Shown: positions 1 through 4,232 of the stretch, piece by piece | How the letters are laid out: every line of letters starts with the position of its first letter | How positions within the stretch are numbered: position 1 is the first letter of the stretch | Assembly (NCBI GenBank): GCA_028277295.1 | Contig: JANQGN010000509.1 | Span: forward strand, 1-5,621 | Direction of reading: 5' to 3' | From: Rhodospira sp. | GTDB lineage: Bacteria; Pseudomonadota; Alphaproteobacteria; Rhodospirillales; Rhodospirillaceae | Length of the DNA: 5,621 nt | Notes under the pieces: generated by a model | What the model was told of the DNA's origin: nothing | Database searches by the model: none | Seen by the model: only the letters and a program-made list of their open reading frames with translations | Made by a program: the position numbers and the translations under genes

Positions 1-80
1 AGTTCGAACCCGATCCCCTGGCCCGATCCGGTGACAAGGGCGCGGCGCCCGGTCAGATCGAAGAGCTGATTGGCGGTCAT
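1..80 (-). CDS. idnO: Gluconate 5-dehydrogenase-like SDR (N-terminal fragment)
   Basis: Only the first 26 codons and two bases are in the window; the gene continues beyond the left edge. The ATG is the complement of 78-80. A strong Shine-Dalgarno AAGGAG (complement of 86-91) lies 5 nt upstream. The peptide begins MTANQLFDLTGRRALVTGSG and continues QGIGFE. It carries the TGxxxGIG dinucleotide-binding motif of classical short-chain dehydrogenases at residues 17-24. The start resembles IdnO/Gno gluconate 5-dehydrogenase, which interconverts 5-keto-D-gluconate and D-gluconate in the cytoplasm. That role suits a locus that also encodes L-idonate 5-dehydrogenase, whose product is 5-ketogluconate. 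The gene is divergent from the 2-hydroxyacid dehydrogenase and has an operator-like palindrome 66 nt upstream of its start. The SDR fold is certain. The substrate is inferred from 26 residues and context, so another sugar-acid SDR is possible. Confidence 0.75.
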   Translation of the reverse strand, partial: MTANQLFDLTGRRALVTGSGQGIGFE

Positions 81-145
81 GGCCGCTCCTTCCGGTCCAT
101 TATGTGAGGTCATGACAGGCTTCGCGTTTGCGTCCCGCGCCCGAA

Positions 146-163
146 GGTGTTATCGATAACACC
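146..163. promoter_or_regulatory. Operator 1, perfect 18-bp palindrome (LacI-family, GntR/IdnR-like)
   Basis: The sequence is GGTGTTATCGATAACACC, a perfect palindrome with a central CG. Even length and a central CpG are typical of LacI-family operators. The TGTTAtCGaTAACA core resembles operators of the gluconate repressors GntR/IdnR. The same core recurs near 3796 and 4147. It starts 7 nt downstream of the putative SDR -10 element, so a bound repressor would sit on the start site. It also lies upstream of the plus-strand dehydrogenase pair and could control both directions. Confidence 0.8.
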
Positions 164-170
164 AGCCTCG

Positions 171-200
171 ACCATATGCCTCGGACAAGATCCGAGTCAA
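171..200 (-). promoter_or_regulatory. Putative sigma-70 promoter of the SDR gene
   Basis: On the minus strand TTGACT (complement of 195-200) is followed after 18 nt by TATGGT (complement of 171-176). The predicted start is near 164, at the edge of operator 1. The -35 matches the consensus at 5 of 6 bases and the -10 at 4 of 6. This is a prediction by eye only. Confidence 0.45.
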
Positions 201-219
201 GCCCACAAGGCCAACAGTC
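190..219 (+). repeat. Left copy of a direct repeat flanking the palindromic element
   Basis: The segment runs from ATCCGAGT to GGCCAACAGTC and aligns in direct orientation with 407-436. The shared ends are ATCCGAGT and the exact 11-mer GGCCAACAGTC (209-219 and 426-436). The middle differs by small indels and substitutions. The two copies bracket the left arm and the inner palindrome of repeat copy 1. Confidence 0.6.
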
Positions 220-425
220 AGGGCTCTGAACTCGGATGACGGATCCGTCAGGGTGCTCGTTTCCGCTGGAGATCCTTCGCACCCTCTGGGTGCTCAGGAT
301 GAGGATTGTCCATTTAAAACAACCTCATCCTGAGGGAGGGAAACGACCGAAGGATCTCCATAGCGTGCTCCGGTCCTCTCGGAAGGCGCCTCTTAAACGA
401 TCGTCCATCCGAGTTCGGAGCCCTG
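219..425. repeat. Intergenic palindromic repeat, copy 1, with outer inverted arms
   Basis: The repeat is built of nested inverted repeats. The outer arms 219-238 and 406-425 are complementary at 19 of 20 bases (CAGGGCTCYGAACTCGGATG). The middle arms 267-279 and 348-360 are a perfect 13-bp pair (TGGAGATCCTTCG). The inner arms CTCAGGATGAGG (293-304) and CCTCATCCTGAG (323-334) are a perfect 12-bp pair around an AT-rich loop. Positions 267-426 align without gaps to 3855-4014, with 126 of 160 identities by hand count. CTCAGGATGAGG-type palindromes are common noncoding repeats in alphaproteobacterial genomes (recalled, not searched). Frames read through it give spurious peptides. It lies between operator 1 and the start codon at 455. 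Confidence 0.85.
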
Positions 426-436
426 GGCCAACAGTC
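407..436 (+). repeat. Right copy of the flanking direct repeat
   Basis: This segment matches 190-219 in direct orientation and ends in the same GGCCAACAGTC. Its first part overlaps the right outer arm of the palindromic element. The repeat ends 18 nt before the start codon of the 2-hydroxyacid dehydrogenase. Confidence 0.6.
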
Positions 437-442
437 CCATTC

Positions 443-447
443 AGGAG
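443..447 (+). promoter_or_regulatory. Ribosome-binding site that decides the GTG start at 455
   Basis: AGGAG lies 7 nt before GTG at 455. The alternative in-frame ATG at 236 lies in repeat-rich sequence and would add 73 residues with no family counterpart. Confidence 0.85.
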
Positions 448-454
448 ACCCGGC

Positions 455-1402
455 GTGCCCAAGCCCGATATCCTTCAGATCGGCCCCTACCCGGCCTGGG
501 ACGTCTCCGCGCTGGAGGCCCGGTTCACCCTGCATCGCTCCTTCGAGGCCGCCGACACGGCCGCCTTCGTACGCGATCGCGCGGACCGCGTCCGGGGCAT
601 CGCCACGCGCGGTGAACTGGGCGCGGGCCGCGACCTGATCGACGCCTTGCCCCGGCTGGAGATCATCGCCGTCTATGGCGTCGGCATCGACGCCGTGGAC
701 CTGGACGCCGCGCGGGCGCGCGGCATCCGGGTGACCAACACCCCCGACGTGCTGACCCGGGACGTCGCCGATTTCGGCATGGCGATGATGCTGGCCGCCG
801 CGCGCGGCATCGTCGGCGGTGACGCCTGGGTACGGTCCGGGGCATGGGCGGACAAGGGCCTGTTCCCACTGCGGACGCGGGTGCATGGCAAGGCCGTGGG
901 CATCCTGGGCCTGGGCCGGATCGGGGCCGAGGTCGCCCACCGCTGCGCCGCCTTCGACATGGCCATTGCCTACACCGATCTGTCCCCCCGCGATGTCCCC
1001 GGAGACTGGACCTTCGTCGACGACCCGGTGGCACTGGCCGCGCGCTCGGATGTCCTGTTCGTCACCCTCACCGGCGGCCCGGCCACGCGCGGCATCGTCG
1101 ACCGGCGGGTCATCGAGGCCCTGGGACCGTCCGGAATGCTCGTCAACATCGCCCGCGCCTCCACGGTGGACGAGTCGGCGCTGCTGGACGCCCTGGAGGC
1201 GAAGGCCCTGGGCTTCGCGGCCCTGGACGTGTTCCAGGGCGAACCGGCGCTCGACCCGCGGTTCCTGGCGCTGGACACCGTTCTTCTGCAACCGCACCAG
1301 GCCAGCGGCACCGTGGAAACCCGCAAGGCCATGGGCCGGCTGGTCCTCAACAACCTGGTGGCCCACTTCGACGGCCGCCCCTTGCCGACCCCGGTACTCT
1401 AG
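455..1402 (+). CDS. D-isomer-specific 2-hydroxyacid dehydrogenase, probable 2-ketogluconate/glyoxylate/hydroxypyruvate reductase
   Basis: The protein has 315 residues from the GTG start (MPKPDILQIG), a normal length for the family. A catalytic-domain segment GVGIDAVDLDA is at 75-85. The Rossmann motif GLGRIG is at 152-157. The expected catalytic triad is visible: Arg234 in NIARAS, Glu263 in FQGEP, and His281 in PHQASGTVETR. The PHxASGT ending is typical of the GhrB/2-ketogluconate-reductase branch, which reduces 2-keto acids such as 2-ketogluconate, hydroxypyruvate and glyoxylate with NAD(P)H in the cytoplasm. The second strand of the nucleotide-binding fold ends in IAYTD, with Asp175 where an acidic residue usually favours NAD(H). 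It is 26 nt upstream of the idonate dehydrogenase and probably shares its transcript. The gluconate context favours 2-ketogluconate reduction, but substrate cannot be fixed from sequence. Residues upstream of 455 in the same frame are repeat-derived and are excluded. Confidence 0.9.
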   Translation: MPKPDILQIGPYPAWDVSALEARFTLHRSFEAADTAAFVRDRADRVRGIATRGELGAGRDLIDALPRLEIIAVYGVGIDAVDLDAARARGIRVTNTPDVLTRDVADFGMAMMLAAARGIVGGDAWVRSGAWADKGLFPLRTRVHGKAVGILGLGRIGAEVAHRCAAFDMAIAYTDLSPRDVPGDWTFVDDPVALAARSDVLFVTLTGGPATRGIVDRRVIEALGPSGMLVNIARASTVDESALLDALEAKALGFAALDVFQGEPALDPRFLALDTVLLQPHQASGTVETRKAMGRLVLNNLVAHFDGRPLPTPVL

Positions 1403-1428
1403 CCCTTGATCGGAAAGGAGTTCTCTCC

Positions 1429-2463
1429 ATGAAAGCCATCGTGTGTCACGGCCCCAAGGACCTGCGGATCGAGGAGCGCGAGACCCCCGTCCCTGGTCCC
1501 GGCGAGGTGCTGGTCCGCATCGAAGCGGGCGGCATCTGCGGTTCCGACCTGCATTACTTCCATGATGGCGGCTTCGGGACCATCCGCATCTCCGAGCCCA
1601 TGATCCTGGGCCACGAGGTGGCCGGGCGCGTCGCCGCCGTGGGGGCCGAGGTCACCAGCGTCGCCGTGGGCGACGTGGTGGCGGTCAACCCCAGCCGGCC
1701 CTGTGGCCACTGCGCGTACTGCCGCCGCGCTCAGTACAACCACTGTCTGGAGATGCGCTTCTACGGCAGCGCCATGCGCACACCGCACATTCAGGGCGCC
1801 TTCCGGGAGTTGCTGGTGGCCAAGGACTGGCAGTGCGCGGCGCTGCCCCCCGGCACCAGCACCGCCGAGGCCGCCTTCGCCGAGCCGTTGTCGGTGGCGC
1901 TGCATGGTGTTCACCGCGCCGGCGGCCTGATCGGCAAGCGGGTGCTGGTCACCGGCACGGGTCCCATAGGCGCGCTGGCCGTGGCGGCGACCAAGCTGCA
2001 TGGCGCCCTGGAGGTGGTGGCCACGGACATCGTCGATGAGGCGCTGGCGCGCGCCGCCGCCGTCGGCGCCGATCGCACCATCAACGTGGCCACCGACGCC
2101 GACGCCCTGGCCGCCTATGGCGTGGGCAAGGGCTCGTTCGACGTGGTGATTGAGGCGTCCGGCAACGAGCGCGCCATGCGCTCGGCCCTGGACGTGATCC
2201 GCCCGCGCGGGCGCCTGGTGCAACTCGGCCTGGGTGGAGAGATCTCCCTGCCTCAGAACCAGATCGTGGCCAAGGAAATCGAGCTGTGCGGCTCCTTCCG
2301 TTTCCACGAGGAGTTCGCCTGGGCGGTGGCGTTGATCGGGGCGCGCCGGATTCCGCTGGCGCCGCTGCTGACCGCCACCTTCCCCGTGGACGACGCGGTC
2401 GCCGCCTTCGAATCCGCCGGCGACCGCCGCACCGCCATGAAGGTGCAGATCGCCTTCACGTGA
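1429..2463 (+). CDS. idnD: L-idonate 5-dehydrogenase, zinc-dependent MDR family
   Basis: This 344-residue protein oxidises L-idonate to 5-keto-D-gluconate with NAD(P)+. The ATG follows AAAGGAG (1414-1420) at 8 nt. Medium-chain dehydrogenase features are in order. Catalytic zinc ligands are Cys37 (GGICGSDLHY), His62 and Glu63 (LGHEV), and Glu152 (FAEPL). Structural zinc cysteines are 92, 95, 98 and 106 (PCGHCAYCRRAQYNHC). The Rossmann motif GTGPIG is at 176-181, with Asp200 at the end of the second strand. As recalled, E. coli IdnD shares GGICGSDLHY, NPSxPCGHCxYC, MRFxGSAM, the GSFRF segment near residue 288 and an AxKVQ C-terminus, so the assignment is strong. All zinc ligands are present, so the enzyme should be active. 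The product feeds the divergent SDR at the left edge. The nearest alternatives are sorbitol/xylitol or threonine dehydrogenases of the same family, which fit these segments less well. Confidence 0.93.
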   Translation: MKAIVCHGPKDLRIEERETPVPGPGEVLVRIEAGGICGSDLHYFHDGGFGTIRISEPMILGHEVAGRVAAVGAEVTSVAVGDVVAVNPSRPCGHCAYCRRAQYNHCLEMRFYGSAMRTPHIQGAFRELLVAKDWQCAALPPGTSTAEAAFAEPLSVALHGVHRAGGLIGKRVLVTGTGPIGALAVAATKLHGALEVVATDIVDEALARAAAVGADRTINVATDADALAAYGVGKGSFDVVIEASGNERAMRSALDVIRPRGRLVQLGLGGEISLPQNQIVAKEIELCGSFRFHEEFAWAVALIGARRIPLAPLLTATFPVDDAVAAFESAGDRRTAMKVQIAFT

Positions 2464-2611
2464 GGTGACGCGGCATGGGGCCGACGCGTCGTCGCGGCCG
2501 GCCCCGGCCTCAGAGCCCGTCCGGAAAGTCTCGACAACCGCAATATATTGTGCGCCTGGGCCCGACTCGCACGCCGTATGTGGTGCTTTGCAAGGCTTTC
2601 CGGACAGACAC
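2464..2611. other. Convergent 3' gap between idnD and the regulator
   Basis: This 148-nt gap separates two converging genes. It holds GC-rich dyads (for example around 2496-2509) and most of an imperfect inverted repeat. No stem followed by a T-run was seen, so no intrinsic terminator is called. The long imperfect stem could still act as a bidirectional transcription stop. Confidence 0.55.
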
Positions 2612-2618
2612 TCAGGCC
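2506..2618. repeat. Imperfect 23-bp inverted repeat, 113 bp end to end
   Basis: Arms 2506-2528 and 2596-2618 are complementary at 19 of 23 positions, including a perfect 10-bp inner part GTCCGGAAAG/CTTTCCGGAC. The 67-nt interior holds the AT-rich palindrome CAATATATTG (2541-2550), which stands out in this GC-rich sequence. The right arm includes the regulator's stop codon (2612-2614). It may be a small nonautonomous repeat unit or an extended terminator; no transposase or target duplication is visible. Confidence 0.6.
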
Positions 2619-3712
2619 ACGCGCCCGGCCACGGCCGGTCGCGGAAGGCTGGCGGTGCTGTCACGCTCGATGACGGTATGCGGAATGTTGATACGCCGGG
2701 GCGCCAGCGGCGTTCCCCCCCGCATGGCGGCGACCGCCTCTAGCATCAAAGTCCCGGCCTGGCGGCCGAGGCCCCGACTGCCCACGGACACGGTGGTGAT
2801 CGACGGCCAGGTGTGGCGCGCGATCTCGAAATCCCCGAAGCCGGCGATGGCCAGCCGCTCGGGCACGGCCCAGCCGCGCCGGTGACATTCCATGATGGCG
2901 CCAAAGGCCGACAGGTCGGAGACACAGATCACGGCCTCGACCTCGGGCCAGGTGTCCATCAGGCGCACCACGGCGCCACCGCCTTGCTCGATGGTGATCG
3001 GCGGACGCCCGACCTCGATGACACAGGCCCGCTCCAGACCCAGGGCCTCGACCGCCCGTTCATAGCCGGCGCGGCGATCATGGCCCCGGGTATCCTCGCC
3101 GTGTTCCCCTTCGATGAAGGCGATGCGCCGATACCCCCGGAACATGAGGCGGGCCATCAGGTCCTCGATGGTGGCGGCGTTGGAAAAGCCAACCACATGA
3201 TCGATCGGCGCGGCCGGCAGGTCCCATGTTTCGATCACCGGAATGCCGGCCTGTTCCAGCATGGTCCGGCCGCGCGGCGTGTGCGTGCCGCCGGTGACGA
3301 TGATCCCCTCTGGGCGGCGTTGCAGCATGGTCTCGATCACCGCTTCCTCGCGCGCGCGGGAGTAGCCGGTGGTGCCAATGAGGACCTGCATCGCCTCGGT
3401 ATCCAGCGCCTCGGTGATGCCCTGAACGGTCTCGGAGAAGGTGGAGTTGTTCAGCGACGGGATCAGCACCGAGACGAAGCCGGTCTTCTTGGACGACAGG
3501 GCGCCGGCCGACTTGTCCAGCACATAGCCCAGGTCGCTGACCGCCCGGAGGATGCGTTCCTGCGTCTGCGGGGTTACCGCCCCCTTGCCCTTTAGCGCGC
3601 GCGACACGGTCATGGCGGACACGCCCGCCAGCCGGGCCACGTCGGCCATGGTGGGCGCACGGCGTGGGCCTGGCGTTGGGGGGTCGCGAGGGTCGGAGGG
3701 TCGCTCGGCCAT
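2612..3712 (-). CDS. gntR: LacI-family transcriptional regulator, GntR/IdnR-like gluconate repressor
   Basis: With the chosen ATG (complement of 3710-3712) the protein has 366 residues. A Pro/Arg-rich lead of about 20 residues precedes the LacI helix-turn-helix TMADVARLAGVSAMTVSRAL (21-40). The hinge helix is at about 66-75 (SAGALSS, with Leu72 in the minor-groove Leu position). The periplasmic-binding-protein-like effector domain covers about 78-353 and includes IIVTGG, RRAGYERA (213-220), VSDLSAFGA (264-272) and GFGDFEIA (291-298). These features fit LacI proteins that sense gluconate or a related sugar acid. The start is uncertain because no good Shine-Dalgarno precedes any candidate. In-frame upstream starts exist at TTG 3787 and ATG 3763, but both overlap the putative promoter. 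ATG 3649 would leave almost nothing before the helix-turn-helix. The C-terminus extends about 13 residues past the usual RDSTA ending and stops inside an inverted repeat. It is named for LacI-type GntR, not for the unrelated GntR superfamily. Confidence 0.92.
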   Translation of the reverse strand: MAERPSDPRDPPTPGPRRAPTMADVARLAGVSAMTVSRALKGKGAVTPQTQERILRAVSDLGYVLDKSAGALSSKKTGFVSVLIPSLNNSTFSETVQGITEALDTEAMQVLIGTTGYSRAREEAVIETMLQRRPEGIIVTGGTHTPRGRTMLEQAGIPVIETWDLPAAPIDHVVGFSNAATIEDLMARLMFRGYRRIAFIEGEHGEDTRGHDRRAGYERAVEALGLERACVIEVGRPPITIEQGGGAVVRLMDTWPEVEAVICVSDLSAFGAIMECHRRGWAVPERLAIAGFGDFEIARHTWPSITTVSVGSRGLGRQAGTLMLEAVAAMRGGTPLAPRRINIPHTVIERDSTASLPRPAVAGRVA

Positions 3713-3758
3713 GGAGACCACGCATGGATGAATCTGGCGGACAGGTATCCTCAGCGGA

Positions 3759-3787
3759 ATCATGGCGTGAGTTCGGACCGCCGTCAA
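3759..3787 (-). promoter_or_regulatory. Putative sigma-70 promoter of the LacI-family regulator
   Basis: On the minus strand TTGACG (complement of 3782-3787) is followed after 17 nt by CATGAT (complement of 3759-3764). The predicted start is near 3752, giving a leader of about 40 nt to the ATG at 3712. This spacing is the main argument against the two farther upstream start codons. Operator 2 abuts the -35 box. Confidence 0.5.
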
Positions 3788-3803
3788 TTGTTATCGATAC
3801 CAT
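3788..3803. promoter_or_regulatory. Operator 2, near-perfect palindrome next to the regulator promoter
   Basis: The sequence TTGTTATCGATACCAT shares the TTATCGATA core with the sites at 146-163 and 4139-4154. The inner TGTTATC/GATACCA dyad has one mismatch. It directly abuts the regulator's -35 box on the upstream side, which suggests autoregulation or cooperation with operator 3, 351 bp away centre to centre. Confidence 0.7.
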
Positions 3804-3854
3804 CGGACAGGGCAACGGGCTCAGGTTAACGCGAGCAACGCTCCGCACGTTCGA

Positions 3855-4014
3855 TGGAGATCCTTCCCACCTTTCAGGCGCTCAGGATGAGGATTTTCAC
3901 TTTTTAAGGACTTCATCCTGAGGAAGCGAAGCGACCGAAGGATCTCCGTCGACGGTCCCGACCCTCTCGGATCGTGACCCATGAACGATCGTCCATCCGC
4001 GTTCGGAGCCCTGG
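3855..4014. repeat. Intergenic palindromic repeat, copy 2
   Basis: This copy aligns without gaps to 267-426, with 126 of 160 identities by hand count. It keeps the middle stem GGAGATCCTTC/GAAGGATCTCC (3856-3866 and 3937-3947) and the inner stem CTCAGGATGA/TCATCCTGAG (3881-3890 and 3913-3922). It ends in the right-arm sequence CATCCGCGTTCGGAGCCCTG (3994-4013). The left outer arm found in copy 1 has no clear counterpart upstream of 3855. The loop and the spacer between stems have diverged most while the stems are conserved, as expected if the fold or the mobility ends matter. Confidence 0.85.
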
Positions 4015-4125
4015 ATACCATTGGACGAGGCCAAAGAAACGCGGCGGCCCTTCCGATGAGGCCAACGCTCGCGATCGCGGGAGATGCTGGGCCGATCGGC
4101 CGCTCTGACACTTTCAACAGGGCAC

Positions 4126-4154
4126 TTGCCATGCCTGCATGTTATCGATATCAT
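4126..4154 (+). promoter_or_regulatory. Putative sigma-70 promoter of gnd
   Basis: TTGCCA (4126-4131), a 17-nt spacer and TATCAT (4149-4154) make the best promoter match in the window. The -10 matches the consensus at 5 of 6 bases and the -35 at 4 of 6. The operator palindrome covers the spacer end and the whole -10 box, so bound repressor would block RNA polymerase. The leader to the ATG at 4233 is about 72 nt. Confidence 0.6.
4139..4154. promoter_or_regulatory. Operator 3, near-perfect palindrome on the gnd promoter
   Basis: The sequence ATGTTATCGATATCAT is a 16-bp palindrome with one mismatched pair and the same TTATCGATA core as the other two sites. Its outer ATG/CAT ends fit the known GntR-type operator pattern. 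A second dyad, CGGATATCCG (4156-4165), follows one base later and may be part of the control region. Confidence 0.78.
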
Positions 4155-4232
4155 TCGGATATCCGGATCGGGACGCGGGTGGCGATGGGCCTTTTCTGTG
4201 CGTCTCGGACCTAAAGAGATCGGAGGCCGGGC

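Larger units (their letters stand above)
81..454. other. Divergent control region between the SDR and the 2-hydroxyacid dehydrogenase
   Basis: This 374-nt gap holds no convincing gene. It contains the SDR ribosome-binding site, a perfect operator palindrome (146-163), a minus-strand sigma-70-like promoter, and an intergenic palindromic repeat with outer arms (about 190-436). A plus-strand open frame runs into the gap from 236 in phase with the downstream gene, but that stretch is repeat sequence and is not treated as coding. A plus-strand promoter is less clear. The best candidate is TTGCGT (128-133), 17 nt, TATCGA (151-156), which would overlap the operator but matches the -10 consensus poorly. 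Confidence 0.7.
3713..4232. other. Divergent control region between the regulator and gnd
   Basis: This 520-nt gap holds no convincing gene. It contains the regulator promoter and operator 2 (3788-3803), repeat copy 2 (3855-4014), a stretch of about 110 nt with no clear feature except two GATC-centred palindromes (4070-4079 and 4090-4101), then the gnd promoter with operator 3 (4139-4154) and a leader ending in a Shine-Dalgarno. Open frames crossing it on either strand translate repeat sequence. Confidence 0.7.

Noticed and set aside
236..454. N-terminal extension of the 2-hydroxyacid dehydrogenase from ATG 236
   Set aside because: The extra 73 codons are palindromic repeat sequence, the same sequence recurs in another noncoding region, and GTG 455 has a well-placed AGGAG and gives a family-length protein.
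314..1366. Long minus-strand open frame opposite the 2-hydroxyacid dehydrogenase
   Set aside because: It is antisense to a gene with intact family motifs, has no recognisable domain, and its upstream end is repeat sequence. Long antisense frames are expected at this GC content.
844..1428. N-terminal extension of idnD from ATG 844
   Set aside because: It would overlap the upstream gene in another frame, and ATG 1429 has AAAGGAG at 8 nt and matches the family's N-terminus.
2496..2509. GGCCGG/CCGGCC dyad after idnD as an intrinsic terminator
   Set aside because: The loop would be only two bases and no T-run follows.
1399..2664. Long minus-strand open frame opposite idnD
   Set aside because: It has low-complexity Gly/Ala/His/Arg composition, no known motif, and mirrors the full idnD gene.
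4070..4101. GATC-centred palindromes CGCGATCGCG and GGCCGATCGGCC as possible regulator sites
   Set aside because: Such GC-rich GATC palindromes are frequent by chance here (another GCGATCGC lies in coding sequence near 573), and they do not resemble the operators.
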